62,170 nt of DNA from Deferribacter abyssi (GCF_049472655.1 NZ_JAQNCS010000015.1:1-62170); one strand, 5' to 3'; counted from the first letter of the stretch, positions 19,501 to 27,855 are shown. The notes: generated by a model from the letters alone, not told the origin. Translations and numbers: made by a program.

Positions 19501-19983
19501 AACTACTTAGAATTCATAGAAGAATATGGTGACGGCTCCATATTTGACACAAAATCATTTTTTTATCCACTCAATCCAAATGAAGAAATAAGTGTAGATA
19601 TAGAAGAAGGTAAAACATTAATAATAAAATATTTAGGTATAAGTGATGTAGATGAAAAAGGGTATAGACGACTCTTTTTTGAACTGAATGGGCAACCGAG
19701 AACAGTTGCAGTGAAAGATGAAAAAATAACAGATATTATAAAATCAAATGAAAAAGGTGATATAACAAATCCAAAACATGTTTGTGCCACAATGCCAAGT
19801 AAGATAGTAAAAATATTTGTAAAAGAAGGTGATTCTGTAAAAAAAGGTGATCTTTTAGTAATCACTGAAGCAATGAAAATTGAAACAAAAGTCAACGCAA
19901 ATTGTGATGGAACAGTTGAGAGAATCCTCCTGCACGAAGGGGATAAAGTAGAAGCTGGTGATTTAATCTTGAAGCTGTCCTGA
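16549..19983 (+). CDS. pyc: Pyruvate carboxylase, single polypeptide
   Basis: This enzyme carboxylates pyruvate to oxaloacetate with ATP and bicarbonate, an anaplerotic step. The ATG at 16549 follows AAGGAGGGTGTA, giving 1144 residues, the usual length of the alpha4-type enzyme. Domains in order: biotin carboxylase with ATP-grasp fold (1-450, with EVNPRIQVEHTITEM), carboxyltransferase (about 530-810, starting FTDTTFRDAHQSLLATR, metal-site HFHTHDTSGNG), and the biotinyl domain with EAMKIET (biotinyl-Lys about residue 1110). A two-subunit or oxaloacetate-decarboxylase form is excluded because BC and CT are fused. The biotin importer gene bioY lies convergently downstream, a sensible pairing for a biotin-dependent enzyme. 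Confidence 0.96.
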   Translation: MRIKKILAANRGEIAIRIFRAATELGIRTVAVYSEEDKYSLHKYKADEAYLIGKGLDPVSAYLNADEIIDLCIKKNIDAIHPGYGFLAESYEFADKCDKTGIIFIGPSPETIKIFGDKKIAKDLAKECGVPVIDGSDKINSLKEAKQVAKIIGYPLMIKATAGGGGRGIRIVQNEAELEENFYSAKSEALKSFANDDIILEKYIKNPKHLEVQLLADKFGNIVHLFERDCSIQRRHQKLIEIAPALNIPESVLKQIYDAAVEIGKKSHLISAATIEFLIDNENNFYFLEVNPRIQVEHTITEMITGIDIVQSQIYIAAGKKLSDKEINIQNQSSVTKHGFAIQCRVTTEDPENNFLPDTGILEAYRSASGFGIRLDVGNAYTNARITPYYDSLLVKVSSWALTFEQAARKMYRALSEFRVRGVKTNIQFLENVITHPKFLTGNFDTTFVDNTKELFIFKKRKDRATKALKFLGNNIVNNPSNAKISQNTVLPEIKLPVVKYGEKIPAGTRDILLRKGVKGILSYIQQSKEVLFTDTTFRDAHQSLLATRLRTYDILQIADAYAHHMHQLFSLEMWGGATFDVAYRFLKESPWDRLRLLREKIPNILFQMLLRASNAVGYTNYPDNVVKKFIQLSAKNGIDLFRIFDCFNNTEQITPIIDEVKKNEKIAEAAICYTGDILDDKKDKYTLKYYVDLAKKLAEAGTDILAIKDMAGLVKPYAAKKLIKAIKEETGLPIHFHTHDTSGNGEAALLMAIESGADIVDCAISSMSGLTSQPNLNSIIAALEHTNKNSSIDKEWAQKISDYFERVRRYYFPFESGLKAATAEVYEHEIPGGQYSNLVVQVEAMGLLDKWEEVRKMYKEVNNALGDIIKVTPSSKVVGDLALFLVRNNLTIKDLYEKGDTLSFPDSVVSFFKGYLGQPYGGFNKKLQKIVLKDEKPITVRPGKLLKPFDFDKAKNELKNKFKNHHFTDEDLISYALYPKVFENYLEFIEEYGDGSIFDTKSFFYPLNPNEEISVDIEEGKTLIIKYLGISDVDEKGYRRLFFELNGQPRTVAVKDEKITDIIKSNEKGDITNPKHVCATMPSKIVKIFVKEGDSVKKGDLLVITEAMKIETKVNANCDGTVERILLHEGDKVEAGDLILKLS

Positions 19984-19999
19984 TTTTATTAGGACAGCT
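19973..19999. terminator. Strong hairpin overlapping the pyruvate carboxylase stop
   Basis: AGCTGTCCT (19973-19981) and AGGACAGCT (19991-19999) form a perfect 9-bp stem around a 9-nt loop that includes the stop codon. No T-run follows on the plus strand (CCCCCTCTTCA). It could be a 3'-end stabiliser or a terminator shared by the converging pyruvate carboxylase and bioY transcripts. Seen directly; role inferred. Confidence 0.55.
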
Positions 20000-20060
20000 C
20001 CCCCTCTTCATTAACAATAATAAGTGATATTAGTTAACCATAACTCCTAAGTAATCACAA

Positions 20061-20591
20061 CTAACTATGAATAGCATTTTTTAATTTATTTGCGATAACA
20101 GCTGCAATAACAAGCTTTATAATGTCAAAAGGTAAAGGCAATAACATTCCAATATACAACACCTTACTTAAATCTATTGCTTTATGCTGTATAAAATTCA
20201 AATTCACATACAAATAAATTACTCCAAAACCATATATAACTACTAGTCCCAATATCCCTCCTAACAAATAAAAAGTAAACTTTTTAAATCTGGCAAAATA
20301 ACCATTTGGAATTGCAGATAATACAAAACCTATCAAATAACCAAATGTTGGTTGCAATACATATGCAATACCACCACCATGAGCAAAAATAGGTAATCCC
20401 ACTAACCCCAAAATTAAATATGCTACAAACCCAACTAATGATACCCGTAAACCGAATATCATAGGTGTTAGCAATACAACAAATGGTTGAAGAGTTAAAG
20501 GAACAGGGTCAATTGGAATTTTAACAAAAGTACTTACTGCCAATAATGCACAAATAAGACCAGAAAAAGCCAAACTTCTTTCTTTGTTCAT
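20061..20591 (-). CDS. bioY: Biotin transporter BioY (S component)
   Basis: This 176-residue integral membrane protein has about six helices. It carries the BioY signature early on, KIPIDPVPLTLQPFVVLL (about residues 24-41), followed by GLVGLPIFAHGGGIAYVLQPTFGYLIGF. BioY binds and imports biotin, either alone or with the energising BioM/BioN modules. No bioMN genes are adjacent, so it may work alone or share a general ECF module. Its ATG overlaps the stop of the patatin gene by 4 bp. It converges on the biotin-dependent pyruvate carboxylase gene. Confidence 0.94.
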   Translation of the reverse strand: MNKERSLAFSGLICALLAVSTFVKIPIDPVPLTLQPFVVLLTPMIFGLRVSLVGFVAYLILGLVGLPIFAHGGGIAYVLQPTFGYLIGFVLSAIPNGYFARFKKFTFYLLGGILGLVVIYGFGVIYLYVNLNFIQHKAIDLSKVLYIGMLLPLPFDIIKLVIAAVIANKLKNAIHS

Positions 20592-21481
20592 AACTCCCCC
20601 TTTTCTAATATTTTTTTAACTAACAACTTTCCTTCCTGATATCCAATATTAATTATTTCTTTTGCTTTTGTAAAATCGGTTAATTTAAAATTATCTAAAT
20701 CTGGCTTAACCCTTATACATTGTACATCATCCATTACATATTCTGCTACCGACTCCTGTAAAATAGCAATACTCTGCACCAATATCTCAAATATATTAGG
20801 ATATTTTATTGTTCCATTTCCATTACTTAAATTTAAAATATCTTTAATAAATTTATTTATAGACAGAGAAAATCCGCTTTTATTTTCTTTTTCAAAATTA
20901 TCGTTTTTATAATATCTACTTACAAGTTCTTCTTTTTCTGCAAAAGGCCCAACATGAATTGCAATTTTTATGTCACAATCATCAGGCAACCTATTTACTG
21001 GAACAGGATTTTTTAATCCTCCATCAATCAAAAACATACCATCTAAATAAGCAGGTATAAATACACCAGGAAAAGAGATGCTTGCTCTTAAAGCTTTAAT
21101 GAGAGAGCCAGATTTAAAAATCACTTCATTGCCTGTGATAAGCTCTGTGGCAACACAACAAAACTTAATATCAAGGTTTTCTATCTGTACGTCACCTACA
21201 AATTCATTAATAAAATTTTCTATTTTTTTACCATCAACAAGCCCAGATTTTGTGATTTTTAAATCAAAAAATTCAGTAAAAATTTTCCAATCAAGCTCAT
21301 AAATCATTTTTTCAAGATGTAAAATATCATAACCTGCAGAATATAATCCACCTATTAAAGCTCCCATACTAGAACCACTTATAGCATATATCGGAATTTC
21401 TGCTTCATCAAAAGCTTTTAATATCCCGATGTGAGCAAGCCCCCTCGCTGCACCACTTCCTAAACTAATCCCAATTTTCAT
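20588..21481 (-). CDS. Patatin-like phospholipase (RssA/YlbK type)
   Basis: This 297-residue protein is a serine lipid hydrolase of the patatin family. The oxyanion hole GSGAARGLAHIG (8-19), the nucleophile elbow GSSMG within AISGSSMGALIGGLYSAGY (Ser about 38), and the catalytic Asp in FLIDGGLKNPVPV (about 153) are all present. The Ser-Asp dyad is therefore complete. There is no signal peptide, so it is cytoplasmic or membrane-peripheral. It forms an operon with bioY by a 4-bp overlap. The physiological lipid is unknown. Confidence 0.92.
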   Translation of the reverse strand: MKIGISLGSGAARGLAHIGILKAFDEAEIPIYAISGSSMGALIGGLYSAGYDILHLEKMIYELDWKIFTEFFDLKITKSGLVDGKKIENFINEFVGDVQIENLDIKFCCVATELITGNEVIFKSGSLIKALRASISFPGVFIPAYLDGMFLIDGGLKNPVPVNRLPDDCDIKIAIHVGPFAEKEELVSRYYKNDNFEKENKSGFSLSINKFIKDILNLSNGNGTIKYPNIFEILVQSIAILQESVAEYVMDDVQCIRVKPDLDNFKLTDFTKAKEIINIGYQEGKLLVKKILEKGEL

Positions 21482-21508
21482 ACATTCCTCTTTTCATAAA
21501 AGAATTTT

Positions 21509-21537
21509 TTATTACGTATATACAATTTCACCATCAA
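21509..21537 (-). promoter_or_regulatory. Candidate patatin-bioY promoter
   Basis: On the minus strand TTGATG (21537-21532), a 17-bp spacer and TAATAA (21514-21509) lie 28 bp upstream of the patatin ATG. A GAGGAA ribosome-binding site follows. Motif-based only. Confidence 0.4.
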
Positions 21538-21683
21538 AAAAATTAAAAAAATATTAATAACCTCTTGAATAATAATACAATTTTAAGAAAATACATAAAA
21601 TTTACCAAATTACAAGAAAATTATGTTTCTGCTATCTATCCTTTTTGCAAAAGATTGTTTAATCAGTATATAACAATATTAAC

Positions 21684-22583
21684 TTAACCCCATATTAATC
21701 TGTAAATTGTTCGACCTATATAATAAAACACAAAACCACTAACTATTCCTCCAATCAAATCTATTCCATAATGATAGCCACAATACACAGTTGCTAAAGC
21801 AAGTGAAGGCACAAGAATCAACATTGCTTTATAAAACACTCCTTTTACTTTTTTTAAATTCATCAAACATAATATGGCAATACCAACATGTGATGATGGA
21901 AATGCTCCGCCGTCGATCTCCTGAGTTAAATATATGTAATCAACAATTTTTTTAAAAATATATCCATTTCTTGCATATATATCCACATATGTTCTACCAC
22001 CAACAGCAGGAAAATAAATGAAAATTGTATAATAAAGATAAAAGGAAAAACATAGAGTAAACATGTACTCCAGAATATATTCATTCCTTTTCAAATTATC
22101 TGTTTTTAATTTTATAAATATATAAACAAAAGTTAAAGGTACCATAAGATAGTAAAAAAAATAAGAAAAATGAAAATATTCTGAAATCAACTTTTGTGGA
22201 AATAACTCATAAAACCAAAAAATTGGTGAATTACCAAAAAGCATGTTATCCCATTTTAACAATAGATCGTCAAAATACCCTTTATGAAAAATTTGATTTA
22301 ACACTCCAGTTTCTTGATAGATAAAAGTAAATAACAATATTGGATAAAACAAATGTAAAAACCTAAGTAACCATATTATTTTATTATTATCATGTTTAGC
22401 TAACAAAAAAATAAAAAACAAAACAGCTAAGTGAAATAAAATATACCAATGAGCACTATCTACATTACCATAATTAACAATAATAATAAATGTTATAAAA
22501 ACAAAATAAGTAATTGTAAGAAAATCATGCGGTAGAAAATTATAACCAATTATTCTCTTTATACCATATGAATGTTTCTTCAA
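21684..22583 (-). CDS. PAP2-type (Aur1/Ipt1-like) membrane phosphatase/transferase
   Basis: This polytopic protein belongs to the PAP2_3 branch of the phosphatidic-acid-phosphatase superfamily, which includes inositol-phosphoceramide synthases. Motif C2 is in GGAFPSSHVGIAILC and C3 is in CGYHYGIDLIGGIVSG. PAVGGRTYVD precedes them. About seven helices are visible. There is no in-frame ATG near the start. I prefer TTG at 22583 because GAGG lies 6 bp before it (299 residues), with TTG at 22595 as alternative. The frame overlaps the end of the epimerase gene by 44 bp. A lipid-head-group phosphatase or phosphotransferase is likely. Substrate unknown. Confidence 0.82.
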   Translation of the reverse strand: MKKHSYGIKRIIGYNFLPHDFLTITYFVFITFIIIVNYGNVDSAHWYILFHLAVLFFIFLLAKHDNNKIIWLLRFLHLFYPILLFTFIYQETGVLNQIFHKGYFDDLLLKWDNMLFGNSPIFWFYELFPQKLISEYFHFSYFFYYLMVPLTFVYIFIKLKTDNLKRNEYILEYMFTLCFSFYLYYTIFIYFPAVGGRTYVDIYARNGYIFKKIVDYIYLTQEIDGGAFPSSHVGIAILCLMNLKKVKGVFYKAMLILVPSLALATVYCGYHYGIDLIGGIVSGFVFYYIGRTIYRLIWG

Positions 22584-23454
22584 GGGCAACCTCAATAGGA
22601 GTTTCTTGAAAATTAATATATTTTTTTACTTTACTATTATCGCAAATCCAATCACCTGCTACAATTTCCCTCACTTTATCAACTGATAAAATATCTGGTT
22701 TACCAGACAGTTTTGATTTTATTTCATTAATATATGCCAAAGAATAAGCTACAAGTTCTGGTATCCTTATAAACTTAACGTTTTTATTCATAATATTAGC
22801 TATTGTTTTTATAAAATCCGTTTGAAAAATTGGTTTATCAGCTGAAACAAAGAAGATTTCACCGCTAGTTATATCTATTTTTGAAATTTGCAATATAGAA
22901 TCAACCAAATCTTTTACAAAGATATAACTAAACTGACTATTTTTAACAATTGGAATAATACCATTTTCCACCAACTTAAATGTCTTTAAAAAATCTGAAT
23001 CATATGGGCCAAAAACAGCGGGTGGTCTTATTATAATAATACAAATTTTATCTTTATATTTTAGAATCTCCTTTTCAGCTATTAATTTACTCTTACCATA
23101 CATACTTACAGGAATACATTCATCTTCTTCATTAATAGCTCTATTTCCAGCGGCAGCCTGAGATGAAATAAAAATAAACTTTTTAACTCCAGATTTGACA
23201 GAAGCACTTATTAATCTCCTACTCCAATCAACATTAACTTTAAAATAATCTTGCTTGTTAATAGCCTTTGTACACCCTGCCATATGTATTACCGTATTTA
23301 CGGTATCTGGAATTACAATTTCTTTATCAGATGATATGTCAAATGAGATAAAATTAGCAAAACCTAAGTTTCTCCTACCTAAAACATAATATTCATCAGG
23401 GCTTAGATTCTTGATAAGATTTTTCCCTATAAAACCAGTAGCACCAGTAATCAA
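22540..23454 (-). CDS. NAD-dependent epimerase/dehydratase family protein
   Basis: This is an extended short-chain dehydrogenase of about 304 residues. The Rossmann motif ITGATGFIGKNL opens the protein. VIHMAG (about 57-62), the SSQAAAG stretch and the catalytic-type YGKSK (about residues 129-133) follow. FGPYDSDFLKTF and FSYIFVKDLVDSI are typical of nucleotide-sugar or cholesterol-dehydrogenase-like members. The start is odd: GGAGG lies 6 bp before an ATT (23460) and 12 bp before a TTG (23454), while the only nearby ATG is out of frame. A good promoter (TTGAGA-17-TATTAT) lies upstream. It overlaps the PAP2 gene, so both may act on one lipid or polyisoprenoid. Confidence 0.85.
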   Translation of the reverse strand: MITGATGFIGKNLIKNLSPDEYYVLGRRNLGFANFISFDISSDKEIVIPDTVNTVIHMAGCTKAINKQDYFKVNVDWSRRLISASVKSGVKKFIFISSQAAAGNRAINEEDECIPVSMYGKSKLIAEKEILKYKDKICIIIIRPPAVFGPYDSDFLKTFKLVENGIIPIVKNSQFSYIFVKDLVDSILQISKIDITSGEIFFVSADKPIFQTDFIKTIANIMNKNVKFIRIPELVAYSLAYINEIKSKLSGKPDILSVDKVREIVAGDWICDNSKVKKYINFQETPIEVALEETFIWYKENNWL

Positions 23455-23503
23455 ATAAATACATCACCTCCAGTTGTAAAAAAGAAAATCATTTTAATTT
23501 CTT

Positions 23504-23532
23504 ATAATACATATCTTTCTATACAATCTCAA
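23504..23532 (-). promoter_or_regulatory. Promoter of epimerase-PAP2 operon
   Basis: On the minus strand TTGAGA (23532-23527), a 17-bp spacer and TATTAT (23509-23504) are followed by a GGAGG ribosome-binding site. Both hexamers match the sigma70 consensus at 5 of 6 positions. Confidence 0.62.
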
Positions 23533-23541
23533 AAAAAAAAG

Positions 23542-24276
23542 TTATAAAAATATTGACATTAAGTCTCTCGCCTTAAATATATTAAAATTATAATTATTTG
23601 AACTGATTTCAAACTTATCAGAATTTGGATAAAAATGTGAAAACAAAAGATTTTTTACATCTGCACTGACAGCTATATTTAATATCTCATCATAGGACAT
23701 ATGCCCACTCATTGTCTCACCTTTAATTTTGCCACAATCAGCTATAAATAAATCCGCTCCATAAGAATGATGAATTAAATCATCAAAATATTCAGAATCA
23801 CCTGTATAAACAATTTTTTTCCCAGCAATGTAAATTTTAATACCAACAGATTCATCAGAATGCACCGTCTTAAATAATTCATATTCAAAATCATCGAAAG
23901 AAAATTTCGTATCTTCAATTATTTTTATGTCAATTTCAGGCTCTAACCAATGTCCAAGTATCTTCTTAAACTCACAAATATAACTTTTTAGCCCCTTAAA
24001 TCCAAAAACAGTTAAGTGGTTATTGGAATATGAAGATTTATTCTTTCTAGCAAAAAGAAAATGTACAAGTCCCATGAAGTGATCGGGATGTTTATGAGAA
24101 ATAAAAATATAATCTATTTCATCAGCAAAAACCGAGACCTTTTCAAGTCTATCAAGTAAGCAAAAACCAGCATCAAGAATAATATTCTTATTATTATATT
24201 TCAAAAGATAAGATGAAGCTCCCCTATTTTCATACTGAACAGCCGAGCCAGAACCCAAAACAGTAAATTTTACCAT
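23542..24276 (-). CDS. RNase Z-like metallo-beta-lactamase-fold hydrolase
   Basis: This 244-residue protein has the metallo-beta-lactamase fold with the metal motif HKHPDH in YIFISHKHPDHFMGLVHFL (about 60). The later ligands are Asp in VYTGDSEYFDDL and a final His in LLFSHFYPN. GSGSAVQYENRGASSYLL at the N-terminus resembles the RNase Z/ElaC and PqsE-like group. It lacks the long exosite arm of true tRNase Z. It could be a phosphodiesterase or an RNase Z relative. Substrate uncertain. Confidence 0.85.
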   Translation of the reverse strand: MVKFTVLGSGSAVQYENRGASSYLLKYNNKNIILDAGFCLLDRLEKVSVFADEIDYIFISHKHPDHFMGLVHFLFARKNKSSYSNNHLTVFGFKGLKSYICEFKKILGHWLEPEIDIKIIEDTKFSFDDFEYELFKTVHSDESVGIKIYIAGKKIVYTGDSEYFDDLIHHSYGADLFIADCGKIKGETMSGHMSYDEILNIAVSADVKNLLFSHFYPNSDKFEISSNNYNFNIFKARDLMSIFL

Positions 24277-24367
24277 TTGATTTCATTCCCTTTTATTTTT
24301 TCTCAATGTATGATATATAAAAAGTAATGGTTTGTTGCAACATAAAATATACTAAGTGAGGATTAAA

Positions 24368-24922
24368 ATGACCATAGGTCTTATAATCATTGGATTAATT
24401 ACTTTCTTAGTCATCTTATTTATCTACTATTATAACAAATTCATTAAACTTAAAAATCAAGTGGATGAGTCTTGGAGTGGCATTGATGTACAGCTCAAAA
24501 GAAGATATGACCTTATACCAAACTTGGTAGAAACAGTAAAAGGATATGCTAAGCATGAAAAAGAGACTCTTGAGAATGTTATAAAAGCAAGAAATATGGC
24601 ATTAAATGCCAAAAATGTTGAAGAAAAAGCTCATGCTGAAAATATGCTCACAAGCACTCTAAAAACAATCTTTGCCCTCGCAGAAAACTATCCGGACTTA
24701 AAAGCTAACCAAAACTTTTTAAATCTTCAAAACACATTATATGAAATAGAAGAAAATATCCAGAATGCAAGAAGATATTATAATGCTGTTGTTAGGGATT
24801 ATAATATACTTTGTGAAGCATTTCCTTCATTAATAATAGCAAATATGTTTGGATTCAAACAACGCGATTTCTTTGAAATAAAAGAAGAAATGGAAAGGAA
24901 AAACGTAAAAGTAAAATTTTAG
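24368..24922 (+). CDS. LemA family protein
   Basis: The ATG at 24368 (184 residues) lies 6 bp after GAGG, so a GTG at 24356 is not needed. The protein has one N-terminal membrane helix (about 2-22). The LemA core follows: NKFIKLKNQVDESWSGIDVQLKRRYDLIPNLVETVKGY begins it, and YNAVVRDYNILCEAFPS near the C-terminus is the family hallmark. The function of LemA is not settled. It is widely paired with DUF2207 or TPM-type membrane proteins, and a DUF2207 gene follows here after 90 bp. Confidence 0.94.
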   Translation: MTIGLIIIGLITFLVILFIYYYNKFIKLKNQVDESWSGIDVQLKRRYDLIPNLVETVKGYAKHEKETLENVIKARNMALNAKNVEEKAHAENMLTSTLKTIFALAENYPDLKANQNFLNLQNTLYEIEENIQNARRYYNAVVRDYNILCEAFPSLIIANMFGFKQRDFFEIKEEMERKNVKVKF

Positions 24923-25012
24923 CAAATCGGCAAAACAACTCGTGAAAGCAAAAGTGTAAATGATACTTTTATATATTACATTCACAAAAATACCTAATCT
25001 GTAGGAGATAAA

Positions 25013-26740
25013 ATGAAAAAACTATTAATCTTCCTTGTAACTTTATTACTATTCGCTTTTTCTAGTATCGCAAAAGCTGAGTACTTCTTCATAAAAGATT
25101 ACGTAGTAAATATGTTCATAAACAAAAACTCTATCATTGATGTAGAAGAAAAAATATTAGTTCATTTCAATACTCCTCGTCACGGTATTTTTAGGAAAAT
25201 TCCATATAAATATACTGTAAAGAATATAGACAAAAACCTTGAAAGACCATTTATTTACGGAAAAACTTATAAAATAAAAATCTACGATATCAAAGTGGAA
25301 AACTTTAACTTTACTACACATAAAAAAGACAACTATGTTTTTATAAAAATCGGCAGTGCAAATAAATTTGTTAATGGTGACATTCAATATATCATAAAAT
25401 ATAAAATTTATGGTGCTATCAACTTTTTTAATGACCATAGCGAATTTTATTTCAATGTAATAGGTCAAGAATGGCCTGTTCCAATAAAAAAAGCAACCTT
25501 CAATATTTATTTCCCAAACAGTTACAAACCTGATGAAACCAAATACTTTATAGTTTCTGGAAAATATGGTGAAAGAAACAATGACATATCTTACATAGCA
25601 AGTGAGGGTTTAATAACTGGAGAGATAAATAATACTTTGCCACCAAAAAATGGTATTACAGTAGGAATTTGGTTTCCTCATAACCTTATCTCAAAAGGCT
25701 CTTTTTTTTCAAGAGTTTCATTTGTTATTCTCAATAATAAGATATACTTACTACCTTTAATAGTTTTTATCTCCATGTTTATTCTCTGGTATCTTTTCGG
25801 AAAAGATAAAAATATTATAAAAATTGTACAATATAAACTACCAGAAAACATTACTCCTGCAGAAGCAGGAGTCTTGATAGATGATAAAACTGACAACAGA
25901 GACCTAATTTCTCTTATTTTCTACTGGGCAGCAAACGGTTATCTAGAAATTGAAGAAACAGATAGTAACGGTTTAATACTCAAAAAGAAAGATTATATAT
26001 TAAGCAAATTAAAAGATCTGCCAGAAAATGCAAAATCTTTTGAAAAAACTATATTTTATGGATTATTTCCTGGCACCACAAAAAGCGTCAGAATCAGTTC
26101 TTTAAAAAACAGATTTTATGTTTATCTAAATGACGCCAGAGAACAGTTAGAAAATGAAATGACACTGCAAGACTATTATGAATCAACTTCGCAAACACTA
26201 ACTACTATCTCTTACTTTATATCTGTTGTTATGTTCATCCTAGGTGTTGGAATAGGTATCTTCTTTCAACGTATCGACTATATTGTCTCATTCGCCATAT
26301 CAGCAGCAATTATTTTCATTTTTGCAAGAATAATGTCCAAAAAAACTGAAAAAGGTACAAAGGTCTATCAACTTGTCAACGGTTTCAAAGAATTTATTGA
26401 AAGAGTAGAAAAACCAAAACTAAAAATCCTCCTAAAACAAGATCCTAACTATTTTGATAAAATACTCCCATATGCAGTAGCTCTTGGAATAGAAGATAAA
26501 GTTGCACAAAAATTCAAAGATTTAATAACAGAACCACCAAAATGGTATAGAGGCTCAACTCATCGAAGATTCACTACCGTATTATTTGTTCACAGTTTGA
26601 ATGACTCAATGAAAGTTATGAATACAGCCTTTACTTCATCACCTCAAACTAGCAGTAGCGTTGGTAGTGGATTTTCAGGCGGAGGTGGAGGAGGATTTTC
26701 AGGAGGAGGATTTGGTGGTGGTGGAGGAGGTAGTTGGTGA
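25013..26740 (+). CDS. DUF2207 predicted membrane protein with Gly-rich tail
   Basis: This 575-residue protein starts with a signal peptide (about 1-22, ending AKAE). An extracytoplasmic DUF2207 beta domain (about 25-225) follows. A membrane helix lies near 245-262, then a cytoplasmic domain beginning YKLPENITPAEAGVLIDDKTDNRDLISLIFYWAANGYLEI, and two more helices at about 398-440. The C-terminus is almost pure Gly/Ser (about 550-575), ending GGGGGGSW, as is common in this family. It is preceded by lemA, its usual partner. The function of the pair is unknown. TAGGAGAT precedes the ATG. Confidence 0.92.
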   Translation: MKKLLIFLVTLLLFAFSSIAKAEYFFIKDYVVNMFINKNSIIDVEEKILVHFNTPRHGIFRKIPYKYTVKNIDKNLERPFIYGKTYKIKIYDIKVENFNFTTHKKDNYVFIKIGSANKFVNGDIQYIIKYKIYGAINFFNDHSEFYFNVIGQEWPVPIKKATFNIYFPNSYKPDETKYFIVSGKYGERNNDISYIASEGLITGEINNTLPPKNGITVGIWFPHNLISKGSFFSRVSFVILNNKIYLLPLIVFISMFILWYLFGKDKNIIKIVQYKLPENITPAEAGVLIDDKTDNRDLISLIFYWAANGYLEIEETDSNGLILKKKDYILSKLKDLPENAKSFEKTIFYGLFPGTTKSVRISSLKNRFYVYLNDAREQLENEMTLQDYYESTSQTLTTISYFISVVMFILGVGIGIFFQRIDYIVSFAISAAIIFIFARIMSKKTEKGTKVYQLVNGFKEFIERVEKPKLKILLKQDPNYFDKILPYAVALGIEDKVAQKFKDLITEPPKWYRGSTHRRFTTVLFVHSLNDSMKVMNTAFTSSPQTSSSVGSGFSGGGGGGFSGGGFGGGGGGSW

Positions 26741-27633
26741 AAATATCACTTTTCCTTGATAATTATACCGGTTATAAATTTATGGAATTATTATTAGAAG
26801 AAAAAGATTTTGAATATAACATATACACATATCATCCCAATTTTAAAAGATCACAAAAAGTTTATGATTTCTCTAAATTTGCAAAACAGTTCAATATCAC
26901 CTACTTAACAAACAATCGTTATAAAAACTGCAAAACCAAAATAAAAAATTGTGAATTTGCCATTTGTATAGACTGGACTAAAGATTTTTTTAAAAACTCA
27001 AACTATCCTTTTCAAGTACTTTATTACCATCCATCTCTTTTGCCAATGTATAGGGGGTATGGTGCAATAACCGAACAGATTTATCGAGGAGTAGTTAAAA
27101 GTGGAATAACAATCTATATGCCCAATGAAAAAGTAGATGCGGGCGACATTATTTACCAGCAAGAAATTGATATTCTGTTTACAGATTACCCTGTAGATTT
27201 CATAAGCAACTGCGTTAAAAAGCTTTATAATTTTTTAAATTTATTAAAAAATAACCAAATCAATTTAAAAGATAAGAAAAAACAAAATGAAAATCTTTCT
27301 TTCTACCTTGTACGAAAAAGACAAAAGGATGCAATAATAGATTTTAACAAGTCAGCTTATGCAGTTTATAATCACATTAGAGCTTTTTCTTATCCATTCT
27401 TTGGTGCACACGCTTATTTTAACTCAGAAAAAATTATAATATGGAAATGTGCAATAGAAAAATGGGAAGGTAACTTTGGTAAACCAGGAGAAGTCATTGA
27501 AAAAAATAAAAATGGTATCGAAATAGCTTGTGGTAGTGGTAGTATAATAGCTACTATTATTGAGATAAATAATCAGATTTATAAATATGAAGATATCCCT
27601 ATTAAGAAAAAGGATTTAATTAACCAATTTTAA
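26737..27633 (+). CDS. Formyltransferase-like protein with altered catalytic Asn
   Basis: The start is probably GTG at 26737 (298 residues). It overlaps the DUF2207 stop as GTGA, and the GGAGGAGG encoding its Gly tail doubles as ribosome-binding site. The protein resembles N10-formyltetrahydrofolate-dependent transferases (Fmt, sugar N-formyltransferases). HPSLLPMYRGYGAITEQIYRG, GITIYMPNEKVDAGDIIYQQ and a C-terminal beta domain with KPGEVIE and SGSIIATII are present. The catalytic triad is normally Asn-x-His plus Asp. Here His and Asp are kept but the Asn position reads Tyr (LYYHPS). It may be an acyltransferase with altered chemistry, or a non-catalytic relative. Not Fmt itself. Confidence 0.75.
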   Translation: MKISLFLDNYTGYKFMELLLEEKDFEYNIYTYHPNFKRSQKVYDFSKFAKQFNITYLTNNRYKNCKTKIKNCEFAICIDWTKDFFKNSNYPFQVLYYHPSLLPMYRGYGAITEQIYRGVVKSGITIYMPNEKVDAGDIIYQQEIDILFTDYPVDFISNCVKKLYNFLNLLKNNQINLKDKKKQNENLSFYLVRKRQKDAIIDFNKSAYAVYNHIRAFSYPFFGAHAYFNSEKIIIWKCAIEKWEGNFGKPGEVIEKNKNGIEIACGSGSIIATIIEINNQIYKYEDIPIKKKDLINQF

Positions 27634-27716
27634 TCTGAATAATACGTAAAGAATAAAAACTCTATAATCATTTGAATTGGCGAATTGGCTTTGAAATCAA
27701 TTAGAAAACTAAAAAG

Positions 27717-27789
<73 letters not shown>

Positions 27790-27808
27790 TTCCGTTGAAA
27801 GCAAGAAG

Positions 27809-27837
27809 CTTTTACATAATTTGTTCTATAATGTCAA
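27809..27837 (-). promoter_or_regulatory. tRNA-Phe promoter
   Basis: On the minus strand TTGACA (27837-27832), a 17-bp spacer and TAAAAG (27814-27809) place transcription start about 13-15 bp before the tRNA 5' end. It overlaps the spacer downstream of the IclR gene. Confidence 0.7.
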
Positions 27838-27855
27838 GCACTTTTTAAAAAATTA

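Noticed and set aside
26670..26740. Short tandem GGTGGA-type repeats as a repeat locus
   Set aside because: They encode the Gly-rich C-terminus typical of DUF2207 proteins, so protein composition explains them.
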